Assembly: GCA_037178675.1 (NCBI GenBank)
Contig: JAYMGJ010000183.1
Location: 1 to 64,000 of the forward strand
DNA: 64,000 bases
DNA from: Scleroderma bovista
Taxonomy: Eukaryota; Basidiomycota; Agaricomycetes; Boletales; Sclerodermataceae
Direction of reading: 5' to 3'
Shown here: positions 10,505-21,742 of the stretch, piece after piece
How the letters are laid out: each line of letters opens with the position of its first letter
Numbering within the stretch: position 1 is the stretch's first letter
Program-made: the position numbers and the translations under genes
Notes under the pieces: model-generated
Database searches by the model: none
Told to the model about the DNA's origin: nothing
Seen by the model: the letters and a program-made list of their open reading frames with translations, nothing else

Positions 10505-10640
10505 CAGGAGGATGTGACCAAAAAATGGGGGAATTCTGACAGAACTGGGCGGCATACAAACAATCGGGTTTATATACATTATATGACGTCCGAAGGTCTC
10601 TTCCGAGTCAGTTTCTCATATACTTGGTGAAATTCTGAGT
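10505..10640 (-). pseudogene. Orphan promoter and 5' leader of the 8-Cys secreted protein family
   Basis: On the minus strand the block GACTCGGAAGAGACCTTCG, then TATATAAA (10569-10576), then TCTGTCAGAATTCCCCCA reproduces the promoter and leader of the gene at 6497 almost exactly. Where the ATG and signal peptide should begin, the sequence departs (CCATTTTTTGG) and no family coding sequence follows. The similarity ends just before the start codon. It is a copy that lost its coding region, or a promoter fused to unrelated DNA. Confidence 0.75.
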
Positions 10641-10730
10641 GAATGGATGATTATATAATCACACGTGAGCTGAGGGGTCGTCTCACCCCTATCTACGAGT
10701 TTTCCTTCTCGTCGCGTGAACATATCTAAC

Positions 10731-12831
10731 ATGGAAGATAAGAGTGAGTGCTGCCGTCTTTCCCCTCGTCTGTTCCACTTACGAATGTTTTCTTTAGAAG
10801 CTTTCCAACTTACCGACGAGGACCTGACCAATGCAGGCCTCCTGGGTGATGGCGAGTCCCTTAGTCATTTTGCACGTCTATCCCTCACTTATCGTCCCCC
10901 TTGTAGGCGCTTCCGAGTCCGTCATACAGACCATCGAGACTATAAAGAAACACCCCAAACTCCTCGGCGGCAAGTCTCTTAGCTTCTTTCTGCATCTATA
11001 ACACACTTACCACTTCGTGTTTAGAACTGACCCTGTTCATGCTCGAATGCCAAAACATGTGGGGCCTTCGCGAAGTTCTTGACTCCCTTACCTCACCAAC
11101 CTTGAGCGATGCGCCAACAATCTTCCCTAAGCTTAGCACTGCTTCGGATGCTACCATCGTCGGCCCACACGGTGTCTCCGAATATGAGAGGATTACCTAC
11201 TACCATGGCATCTCTCCCGACCCTCCTGAGCTTCTCTACCGCTCGGATATCCTTACGAATCCCTTCCCTGTCCCCAAGGGTAGATTCCCTCATCTCGGTA
11301 CCAAGACCGCCCATGGAGTCTTCAGTACGCCCCTCAACGCTGTCTGGCACACCGTTGCTCCCAAGATAGTCGCCTTATTGAAGGACCGCAGCATTCGGTA
11401 CTCTGCCGTCAAGGCAGCTCGTTTCTCCACCCTCGGCGAGGACGGGAAGGAAACTCTCGGCCCCATCGTTATATGGATTGCCACCCATCCCACCACCACC
11501 ACCGCCGAGAACGCGTACGACGCATCCCCAGCCATTCTCGATCTTCTCGAGACCTATGAAGTCAAGGGTGCGGTGGTGGAATGGTACGAGGGAGTCGTTG
11601 AGAAGCTGGCAGGTCCGGCCCTTCTGCGCGTCGCCAACGACACTAACCCCACCTACTACGTCCGTCGCCCGTTCACAGCTGCGCTCGGCATGCCTATCGC
11701 TACGAAGGAGAGGGAGACTGCCGATGTCCAGGGTAGCGTCGCCTTTTTCTTCCACGAGAACAAGACCAAGAATGCCGAACCTAGTGCCAGGGTTCTTGGC
11801 GTCAGCAACGCCCACGTCCTCCGCGAGGATACGACCGTTGATTACGAGTTCAAGGGTGCTGGCGCAGCTCGCCAATACGTTCGACTTGCCGGATTCCGTC
11901 GATTCCAGCGCGCCCTTGACGTGATCAAAGCCCAGATTGCTGAGAACGTCACTGATGCCAACCGCTTGGCTTTAGGAACTGTTCACTTGGAGGAGAAGCC
12001 GCAGAGTGAGGACCCGGAGGAGGCGGAGGAGGACGAGAAGGACTTGAAGATTAAGCGGGATCGGTTGACCAAAGTGAATCAGGACAACATCGACCTCGAG
12101 AAGTTCTTCAAGCAGATCAATACTCAATGGAGCGATATTTCGCGCCGAGACATCGGCTTCGTCGATTGGGCTCCCAAGATCTCCATCGACGTCAACGGTC
12201 ACAGATACACTAAGGACATCGGTACGTTCGTGCTTGATGGGCCGAAGTTCAAGGCTCAATTCAAGGGTAATGTCGTCGACCTTGGTGCGTGTTGTCTCAT
12301 CTCTCTCATAAGTATCTATTTCGTCTCATAAAAATAACCTTCAGGACTCAAGTATACTCCCCACGAACTCGTCAACAAGTTCTATCCTAACAGTAACAGT
12401 AGGACGGTGTTCAGGTTCCCCTCCGATCGCCAGCTCAGGATCCAGGGTTGTGTCCCGCCCGAGCTCCTAGCTCTCCCGACTGTTACGACGATAATGGGGA
12501 GCCCTGTCTCATCGTCATGAAGGACGGGAACACCACCGACCTTACGGTGGGACGCTATGCCGGATTGGAGGCCTACACTTGCGATGAACTTGGCATCGAG
12601 TCTATCGAATTGGCCATATACAACTACGATAAGCAGTCCGGCCCCTTCTCCGCAAAGGGCGACTCGGGCTCGCTCATCTTCGCTGGCGACGGTAGTATGG
12701 TCGGTGTCCTCCACTCGGGAATGCCGAAAGGTGCCGGCAGCCACGTCACCTACGCCACTCCTGCGTGGTGGGTCGTCGAGCAAATCAAACACCGCTATCC
12801 TCACGCCGACTTCAACCGCACGACCTTCTAA
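10731..12831 (+). CDS. Trypsin-like serine protease-fold protein, one frameshift
   Basis: Proposed exons are 10731-10743, 10798-10845, 10907-10969, 11025-12284 and 12345-12831. Intron 3 (10970-11024) begins GCAAGT and is read as a GC-AG intron; a GT choice would break the frame. The product would be about 623 aa. A long N-terminal region is followed by a trypsin-like core with the His motif GVSNAHVL and the Ser motif AKGDSGSLIF. An acidic, Lys-rich insert lies between them. The Asp of the triad is not assigned. The final exon changes frame at 12473-12478 (CTCTCCC), where one base appears to be missing. The exon total is one base short of a multiple of three, consistent with a single deletion. 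This could be a true lesion or a homopolymer error. There is no signal peptide, so a cytosolic role is likely. Similar uncharacterised proteins are common in Agaricomycetes (from memory). Confidence 0.75.
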
Positions 12832-13649
12832 ACGCGAACACAATCATCTTTCCCCTCCCTCAGGGCCTGACATAAATGTTGTGCCATGTGTCAATAAACG
12901 GACGCGCAGACTCAGTGGGACGATACGGAAAGGGAGACCATATTGTATAGGTGTAAAACACCATGGCCAACCAGAATGATACACTGTACCTGAGGTTTAA
13001 ATTCAGAAGAAAAATGTACCAGGAATTGACTACAAGACAAATGAATGTGCCGCATCAGTCGTTGTACTGACAGGCATAAGTATAAGTATAGGGTGCAGGG
13101 TGCTTGACACATACTCGGAAATATAAACACTGCCTTTTGGCTGGGGATAGTATTAGTAGGACCCATGTATGGTGACTTGTACTGAGCCTGGTGCCGAGTG
13201 TTTGAAGAGGAAGATGCAGGTCCAGCTGATTTGCAGATCATCAGCGTGTGTACTTATGAGAAGCAGTTCGTTATGCTAACATATTATATATAAGTTGTCG
13301 TGTCAAGGGTCCGTGTGAGCAGTATGTGAACCACGAAGGCAACTCACCTAGTTCTTCCTCGCTCAGTAGAATGCAGGAAACAAGGAGACGCGTTTGGTGA
13401 ATACTCTGAAAAGAACACAGGTAGTGCTGTGGTCCTCGGGCGAGGCACAGCGTCGAATCGGCGATGAGAGGAAGCGCCAGGGCACCCAAACTGCGAGAAT
13501 AATTGAGTCTAGACCGCTGCTAAAATGATTCCGATGCATCATAGTCTGTTTACCGTCGATCTTGTTGTGCTCGTCCATCTCTATACTGCGTCTGCTCGAC
13601 CTCTGTTCTCCCCCCGCATGAGCGTGTGTGGCCGGGTAGAGCCGTGTTA
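12832..13649. other. Intergenic region between the protease gene and skn7
   Basis: No supportable gene. It holds the protease 3' flank (an AATAAA-like motif, CAATAAAC, near 12890) and the skn7 upstream region, which becomes similar to the inverted fragment from about 13650 on. Confidence 0.5.
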
Positions 13650-14868
13650 TCTCGTGGAGATCGCAAGTTTACTAGTGTTTGTGTCGAGGACGGGTCTCTT
13701 CAGCCTCGCCGTCGCCGTGCAGCAGACACCCACTCGCCTCTCCTCCCCCCGCCATCCCCGCCGCGCATGGACCCGCCCTCGCAGGGCCCACCGTACTCGC
13801 ATGTCCGCCAGCAGCTCTTCCACTCCTCGCATCTCCCGCCCCCGTCCCAGCTGCATCTCCCCCCCGTCAGCTCATCTCGCTCGAACATAAACACCCTCCC
13901 GCCCCTCAATCCTTCGTCCCGCATGTCTCCCTACAGCACCCACCGGCATCCGTCTCCACCGCCCCCACCGCCCCCTTCCTCCGCTTCCGTCCCCTGGCCA
14001 TCCACCCTCCACCGCACATCGACCTCCCGCGACGACATGCTGCCCTCATCCAGCCCACACCACCAACAGCACCCACATCACCAAAATGTGTCCAGACCCA
14101 TGGAGACGAGACAACTCAAACGCGAGCAGCTGCAACCCTCTCAACCACCACCCCCTGCCCTACCCCCACAACCACCTCAAAAGGACAGCGATGATAACAT
14201 GCCATCAACCAGCGACTTCGTCAAGAAGTTATACAAGTACGTTTCTTGTCGCATGTCGACTCTTGGGCTTATTTTCCGTCTATCATAGGATGCTCGAGGA
14301 TCACACATTCTCGCACGTCGTATCATGGGGCCCCATTGGAGATTGCTTTGTTGTAAAGGTGACCTTTTACTTCCCCTTTCCCCGTGGTCGACTTCCTTGA
14401 TCTCTCTTTCATCCACGGCTGCTCGCTAATGCACATTTCCCGCTACTCCAGGACATGAATGAGTTCACCAAATCCATCCTTCCTCGCATGTTCAAGCACT
14501 CAAACTTTGCCTCTTTCGTCAGGCAATTGAACAAGTATGACTTTCACAAGGTCGGTTCCGTTCTCTACATCATGGGCGCTGGGTACGATCTCGGGACCAG
14601 CACATATCTCTCGCTTACGGCAATCGTGTGCGATAGCGGTCTACGCCCTTCTCTATTAGGGCTGGTGGACCCACATGTCCCCCCTTACTATATCCCCACA
14701 TGCTTGCTGATATCTTCCTCACCCATCAGGTCAAGAACACCGACGACGTCCAATTTGGCGAGCATTCCTGGACATTCAAACACCCAGACTTCCATCGAGA
14801 CGACCGAGAAGCGCTCGAGAACATTAAACGCAAAGTCCCTGCCGCCAGAAAAGCCCCTACCTCTGCGG
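13650..14868 (+). repeat. Right arm of inverted duplication (skn7 5' region)
   Basis: Matches the minus strand of 8868-9895. The arms flank about 3.75 kb that contains the orphan promoter and the protease gene. The arms differ by many substitutions and indels, so the duplication is not recent. Confidence 0.85.
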
Positions 14869-17800
14869 GTGGCGGCGGTTCCTCATCGCTCGCTCGTTCC
14901 GGGTCAGCAGGGTCGCCGGGGCCACTTGGCGTCAGTGGGTGCGAGCTGGAAACGCTCCAAGCACAGACAAGCTCCCTCTCGACACATACGAGCTCGCTCC
15001 AGAACCAGACCTCGGCATTGCAGTCGCAAACGTCGACGCTTCAATCACAGACGTCTGCATTGCACGCTCAGACATCTGCACTACAGTCTGTCACGAATGG
15101 GATGCAAGGTACCGTGTCCGGCGTACAGAATGCCGTGTCGGGACTGCAACAGCAGTTGGCGGCGCTGCAGTCGCAGAATGATGCGCTGAGGGTGCAGCTG
15201 GGAAGATCAGAGGACAGAGTAAGAGGTCTAGAAAGGTGTTATCGGGATGTCCTCGGCGAGATGGTCCATTTCCAGAAGAATCTCGCACAGCAGGATATAA
15301 TAATGCAAAGCATTTTGCAATATTTTCTGAGGGCAGAGGGAGGTGAGTGTGTGCTTCTTCAAATTCTATGTGGGGGTTTTCTTTCTGGGAATGTTGATCC
15401 CGGATGTGGGTGTCGTGGGGGGAACACGCCAATCTTCAATTGGCATGTGTTTGAGGTGCGTTGATGGATATACCCTTGATTTGACGAGGAAGGGGGAGAG
15501 ATTCCTATGGTGGGACAGAAGTCCAGTGAGTGCGAGAAAATGCTACTGGATTTCCCCTTCTGCCTGGGCCCATTCCTTACCTTCGTCTGCTTCTCGAGTG
15601 TGTCCCCACTTTACGTTGCTCCTTTTGGCTGGACTTCCTATCCTTCCCACTTGGTGTCTGCTGCACATATGCACATATTTTACCCTCTGCATATTTTTCA
15701 TTACCCCGCACAATTACTCACCCAATTTCTCTCATTAGCAAAAGATAAAGACTCCATTCTGACAGCTTCTATAGTACCCGGTCCATCTACGGCTGGCATT
15801 CCCATCGCCTCACAGACACAACCGTTATCCCAACCACAACCTCGCACTCCCATCGTTCCCGGTCCTGGTCCTTCCTCCTTTGCACATAGTATGACCCCCA
15901 ACACCCACCCGCCCCCTTCTCTTTTCGCAAATACCGCGCCTGGTGCAACTACGGCGTCCTTGTTTGCCAGTTCACAACCCCAGCCCAGTCCTTTTCTGCA
16001 ACCCCTTCCGCCTCGTTCGCATGGACCACCTACATCATCGGCATCTTCCTCAGCGCTTTTTCGGGCACTAGGACGGACTCAAGCACAGGCGCAGTCTCAG
16101 GTTCAAGTGCAAACCTCTCAACCCCAAACACAGGCACAGACACTCCCTTCGACCTCAGTGTCAGTACCCTCACGAGCCCAACAGCAGCAACAGGCGGGCC
16201 CGTCCGTGCCCCTGCTGCCGTCTGTACAGATGCTCCAGACCATGCAGCAGATCCAGTTTCTGCCTGTGCAGGAGGCACAGAGGGTGCTTGGCCTTGGCGA
16301 GCATTCTCCTGATCCGGCTGCGATTGCACGGGCGAGCCTTGTGCAGATGAACGAGATGTCTCGGCGGGCTGAGACGGGCGAGCTGGTGCTTGGGTCCGGA
16401 TCGGGCTCAGGCTCGTCGTCTGTGCCGGCCTCTGGGTCCGCCGCTACATCGGGTGCGGGGACGCCCCGCTCGGGCCCGGGCGTGGGTCCTGCTGACGGTG
16501 CGAATACGAATGCAGGGACGGGGACGGGGACGGGAATAGATATGACGGCTGGTGATGCGCCGTTTATGCTTCCCTCTGATGTGTCGTGGGATACACTGAC
16601 GCATACAGGCCATGAAGGTCTGCAGGTGTTCACGCTTGGGCACCTATTACCGCGCAGCGCTGTAGACGATGCGAACGGGAACTGGACGTATATTGGGGAC
16701 ATGGCTGGCGGTGCTAGCAATGGTACGGGTGCGGGTGGTGCAGGCGGGGTGGACGGGGTAGGGGACGGCGAGAACGGGGTGTTCGAGAAGGAAGACAGTC
16801 CGGGGGCTGAAGAGGTCGTGCAGCCTACGCCGACGAATCTTGGCGTCGACGAGTCGGCTGATGGATCTGGTGGGACGACAGCGTCGTCGGCGTCGGATGT
16901 TGGAGGACGGCAGAAGCTGCGTGTGCGCCGGTCGACGTTCGTTCCGGGATGGGCGGTTCCGCCACGGGTGCTCCTCGTGGACGACGATGCTGTCAGTCGA
17001 CAGCTGAGCAGCAAGTTTTTGCAGGTATTCGGGTGTGCCATTGACGTTGCTGTGGATGGTGTTGGGGCTGTGAACAAGATGAATTTGGAAAAGTATGATT
17101 TGGTGTTAATGGTGAGACAGATTGTACGTATGCAGCAGGCTAACTGATCTTTTTTTTCTTTGCAAGGACATTGTGATGCCCAAGATGGACGGTATTTCGG
17201 CAACATCGCTTATACGGCAGTTTGACCATGTTACCCCGATTATATCAATGACGAGCAACTCGCGACCGGGTGATATCATGACATATTATTCGTCTGGGAT
17301 GAACGATATTCTTCCGAAGCCATTTACAAAGGAGGGATTGTTGGATATGCTCGAGGTATGTGAACCGTTTCATGGTTTGTGGTGTCATGTTTATATGGGC
17401 TGCCCATCCCTTTGCAGAAACACCTTATGCATCTCAAAGTCATCCAACAAATGTCAAGGATTCCACGGTCGATCTGTGGATCAGAGCTCACGTCGGACAA
17501 CTCACTTAACAATGTCCTCATTTCTAGTTCACCATCGTCTTCGACTGCTTCTTCGACTTCTGCGTCGTCGATGGTAAACTACACTGGGGATAACGAGCAA
17601 ATCGAGCCATCGACTGGAGAGGAGGGGCAGATGAACTCTTTGATAGGAATGGGCGGCGACGTCCGGATCAACCCTCTCGCGGGGATGGGTCTCACAGAAG
17701 AACGGTATCAGGCAATACTGAAAGACATCGTGAGCGGAGAAAATCTCACAGGTATTGGTGTTCCCGAGGCCCTCACGTTTGACCTCATGGAGGGCAATGC

Positions 17801-17921
17801 CGCCGGGGGGATGGATGTAGGGCTAGGTGTCAGTCTGGGGATGGGTGAAAAGAGAGGGTTGGACGAAGATGGGGACGGGATGAGAGAGGGAAAGAGAGGG
17901 CGATTTGAACTTTTGGATTAA
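13767..17921 (+). CDS. skn7: Skn7/Prr1-type HSF-domain response regulator
   Basis: Proposed exons are 13767-14236, 14289-14358, 14452-14550, 14730-15342, 15739-17111, 17167-17355 and 17418-17921, giving 1105 aa. A Pro/His-rich N-terminus leads to an HSF-type DNA-binding domain at about 150-248 ([22 protein letters not shown]). A heptad-repeat coiled coil spans about 288-413, then a long Gln/Ser/Gly-rich linker, then a receiver domain at about 827-950. The receiver has the acidic pocket LLVDDDAVS, the phospho-acceptor Asp at about 876 (DIVMPKMDG), Thr at about 904 and Lys at about 926 (LPKPF). This is the terminal regulator of the fungal Sln1/Ypd1 phosphorelay, acting in the nucleus on oxidative, osmotic and cell-wall stress genes. 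A basic KRGR near the C-terminus may be a nuclear signal. The ATG at 13767 is the first in frame. Intron 4 is unusually long (396 nt). Confidence 0.92.
14955..15100 (+). repeat. 21-nt tandem repeat encoding heptads in Skn7
   Basis: A degenerate 21-nt unit repeats several times and encodes variants of QTSALQS. The heptad phase matches a coiled coil next to the DNA-binding domain, probably for oligomerisation. Such a repeat can gain or lose whole heptads without breaking frame. Confidence 0.75.
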
Positions 17922-18978
17922 AGGTCTCTTCCCGACCTGTCTTCCTTCCGCCCATGAGACGCCCGCCGTCGAGATATGACGCGTGAGTCGTTTATTCGGG
18001 ACTACGTTCCCCCCGCTTTATCTCGCTTCCTTGGGGTTCATTTTATACGCTCCCGTTCTCCTCTCTGTTAGGCCGTGATCCGCGATCCGTCTCGCTTCTA
18101 TACCGGCACACTTGGTTTTTTTTCTTTCTATCGCTCGATTTCCGATATGCACTACCCCATGCCTTACGATCCCTGTTCGTTTCTACTCTCATCCTCATGC
18201 ATATTTGACCATGACTCCGCCTATCATACTGGCGTGCATGCGCATTTTTTTTTCTTTTTTTCTCAGTCATGTGTACCCAGCATCTCTTTCATGCCACTTT
18301 TCAATGCTTTCTCGTCGCGCTGTTATCGTATACGAATTTACTCTGAAATGTCGATGACGACCTTTTTTCCCCTCCTGCTTTTTTTCGTTTTGAACGTCTC
18401 CACCGATGGCGATGGCGATGATCGAATGACCCATGGTCGCCTTTCGTGCTCACAGATCCAGGCCTACCCGTCGACATGATCTACCACATACACGCACATA
18501 ACATCCTGCTGTCGAGTCTCCGCCCTAGCATTCCTCCCACTACTAATACTACTAGGATCCTACATACTACAGCATGGCAACCTATCGGACATATACTAGT
18601 ACTAGTGCATACAAACCATGGAATATCAATTGCATGGTATTTCAAATGATCTTGGTCGGCCTGCCTGCCTTCCTCATGTGGAGATGCCATATTATTTGGA
18701 GATAAAGCGATGCGAGGCATGGCAACCATGGTGTCCGATTCGGATGTCCAAAGTGGTAAGCATTGGCTGGAAGTTGTGCATGCAGTGTGCGCGCGTGCTA
18801 ATGAAATAAGCATGTTATATGGTAACATGAATTTACATACTACATGTGAAGGTCTGTAAGTGGTTACGAAGTAACATGGGTGGGGGGGACTAATGTAAAT
18901 AGAGTAGGCGACGAACTGGAGAATGATCAAAATACGAGCAGAATGTATAGCAATAGAAATGAAATCACTGAAATGGAG
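17922..18978. other. Convergent 3' flanks of skn7 and the ABC transporter gene
   Basis: About 1 kb between two stop codons facing each other. It is T-rich with several short frames and nothing supportable as a gene. Confidence 0.5.
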
Positions 18979-21742
18979 TTAAGCATGGGCCTGAGCGTTG
19001 TACAGCCTGGCATATTCGCCATTGAGGCCAAGAAGCGATTCATGGCTGCCACATTCAACAACGGACCCGTTCCTCATGCAGCTGTGGCATCCAATGATGC
19101 ACGCACACACGTATGGTGAACGAAAAGGAATGGTGAATGATGTCGTAAGTCACAACCCGGTACTTAAAATGGGAAACGAGGGACATACAGAATTTGATCG
19201 GCGTCTCGAACAAGTTGGTGAAACCTGTGGGTAACAAATATCAGGGTCTTTCCCTGGCGTGATCGACGAAACTCGGATAAAATGTCCCGTTCTGCCACAG
19301 GGTCAAGAGAGGAGGTAGCTTCGTCCACAACGACCAGTTTGGTATTACTTTGCTCAAGTCGCATGAACGTGCGGGCACTGTAAAAGTACGTAGTATGTAA
19401 AAATGAGCGTCAGATGCACTGTCGGGACTCTCCACCACTTACGCCGCTAGCCGTTGCTTCTCTCCACCTGTTTTGTTTGGCGTCGGTCAGTCAGTACGCC
19501 AACAAGAGGCTTGCGCTCACCTGAAATGGAAATTTTCGTCACTGTATTTCTTGCAAGTTCATCTTTTAAACCTGGCGATAATATTCCATAAATGCCCTCT
19601 GACCATCCGCCATTGATGTCAAAGGACGGCTGCAGTTGGGTGTCGTACAGGTTGCTGAGTCTTGATATCCATTGGGAACAGCCACCTCTTCGTGCAGCTT
19701 CCTCCACGTCCTTGTCACTAACATTGCGTTTCGACAGCAGACCAAGAGATATGTTCTCCCGCACAGACATCGGGAAGACCACGGGAGCCTGCGGCAGGAA
19801 CGACATCGCCGCCCGTAGTTTGTCCGCATCGTAGCTGGTAAGTGGTTTGTCATCGATGAAAATTCGCCCATTTGTCGGGTCGAACAACCGGGCCAAGAGC
19901 TTGAGCATGGAGGACTTCCCACTGCCGTTTACACCCACAACCAGCACGAGTTGACCAGGTTGAATTTCAAACGAAACCTCATGAACAGCATCGTGATGAC
20001 AACCTGGATATCGGAGACTGACGCCTCTGATCACGCGGGAGGGATATTAGCTGCGTTGATGTTGGGCTGGAGGACGCCGCACCTGAAAGATATCTTCATT
20101 CCTCTGTCTGAGTTTTTTGTGTTTGTGCTTGGATAAGGTTCAGTCCCTTGTGGCATACTGCTTCTGTGATCAATAGCGTCATAGAGCCACTTGGCGTTCG
20201 CGCAAACTCCACTCAAAGAGGACGTATCGGTACTGTAGTCGCCGACGCTTAGAGAAAGCAAGCTCGTGGCCTGCTGGAGTAAGGCCATAGATGTAATAGA
20301 CGACGGAGAAAGGCGAGTGGGCAATGTGAGTGCATATATGGCCTGGAGGACCGAGAGTTAGATGTCATGGGCGTGGCGTGGAGGTAGTACGACTGACCAA
20401 AGGTAGGTCGACAGTAACATTCATCAAAAAATCCCAGATCCAGTGGCGAGAGAGACCCCCAGACCACGGATGTGGTTCAGAGTCTATAACATCACCCAGC
20501 TGTTTAGCTGATTTCTTGTATTCTGCGGTGTCTATTGTTTAGCCAATAGCGAACATATTCGAAGCTGTGTCACTTACCCGACTCGATACAATCTGTTAAC
20601 CCGTCCAAGGTTAAATCTGCTCGATACTGCGGGCAGAATGTCAGCCCAAAGAGAGCCTTCATTCTGTGAAATGCCGAGTTCTCTGTCCAATATATATATG
20701 CTTGTGTGGCCAGGGTAAGCAGAGATGAATTAAACTGTGTAGAGAGATCGGAACAAACCAGAGCTTCCAATTCCATTCTGTGGGGCGAACCAGCGCGCCA
20801 GTGGATATGCTACACAAAAAAAAACTAAGACTTCTTTCTCCGGCCTTTCTTTGTGAGAAATGGCATGAAAGAGGACAGCTATTTGAGAAATAAGTGCAAG
20901 GGTATTGCGCATCAATTGCGAAAGCTGAGTGACGAAGGAGCCACCGGGGAACTCTGACTCAAAGCGCGTCGTGACGGGGAATAATGTGTAAAGATCTAAC
21001 GCCGTGATAATTAAGGCGATAGGTCACAGGCAACTTGATAGTAGCGGCGTACCCTGCATTGAAAATAAATCTGCTCGTAGGCTGGCTGTTCACAACGGAT
21101 AAGAATAGTACCGGTACGCGACGTAAGTGAATACTCACCTCCGATCAACTGAGGAATGAAGTGCGCCCTAAGGCGCATGAACAGCGTGTCTCTTGACGTT
21201 GCTCTGAAAAAAGAAGTTCGTGAGCCGAAGCCCAGACTCTGATTAGCGGTACTCACTGCATTTGGTGAACAGCAACACTGATCAAAGTAAACGAAAGCCA
21301 AGCAAGGGCAACGAAACGATATGTCTGTGGATCCAGTGTGCCGCTAGTAAAGTTATCATCGAGCTGCCAGGGGTGGACATACGTCAGAGCGCAGGCACAC
21401 GTTTCAGCGCCATAATCTACTTACCAAGTGGAGCAGTACACTCAGAAAGTAAAGATTGACGGCGGAAGAAACACTGCTCCACGCGACACTTAGCATATAC
21501 GCAAAGAATGCCGCAGGCGCCAGCGTCCATATTTCTATAAAGAGCCTAATCGCATATGGTCCCGTCCGGGTTATACCTTCCAGAGTGCGGGGTATATGTT
21601 TCGGGAACCATGGGCACTGTGTAGAGGCATTGTCTTCGAACGCTATTTCGTAGATGCCATACTTGCGGCGTTGCAACTTGTTCGGAGATCTTGTGGGCTT
21701 GCGCTCGGTGGTACCGGGCACTCGTGCTTTGTCTTTCGACAT
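18979..21742 (-). CDS. Half-size ABC transporter 1
   Basis: Twelve exons on the minus strand: 21742-21425, 21363-21257, 21203-21139, 21085-21053, 20995-20759, 20700-20578, 20531-20398, 20342-20083, 20026-19521, 19467-19443, 19377-19189 and 19081-18979, giving 699 aa with no frame break. An N-terminal membrane domain is followed by one nucleotide-binding domain. The NBD has Walker A GVNGSGKSS (about 457-465), Q-loop FLPQAP, signature SGGEKQRLA (about 594-602), Walker B LVVVDEATSSLDP and switch His in FVTHR. Half transporters work as dimers; substrate and membrane are unknown. The signature is encoded by a 25-nt microexon, as in the two other ABC genes of this window. The ATG at 21742 is the first ATG in the frame. 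Confidence 0.88.

Noticed and set aside
16118..17206. Long minus-strand open frame (362 aa) opposite skn7
   Set aside because: It lies antisense to the low-complexity linker of skn7, is Pro/Ala/Thr-rich and shows no domain. The plus-strand frame has the receiver domain.
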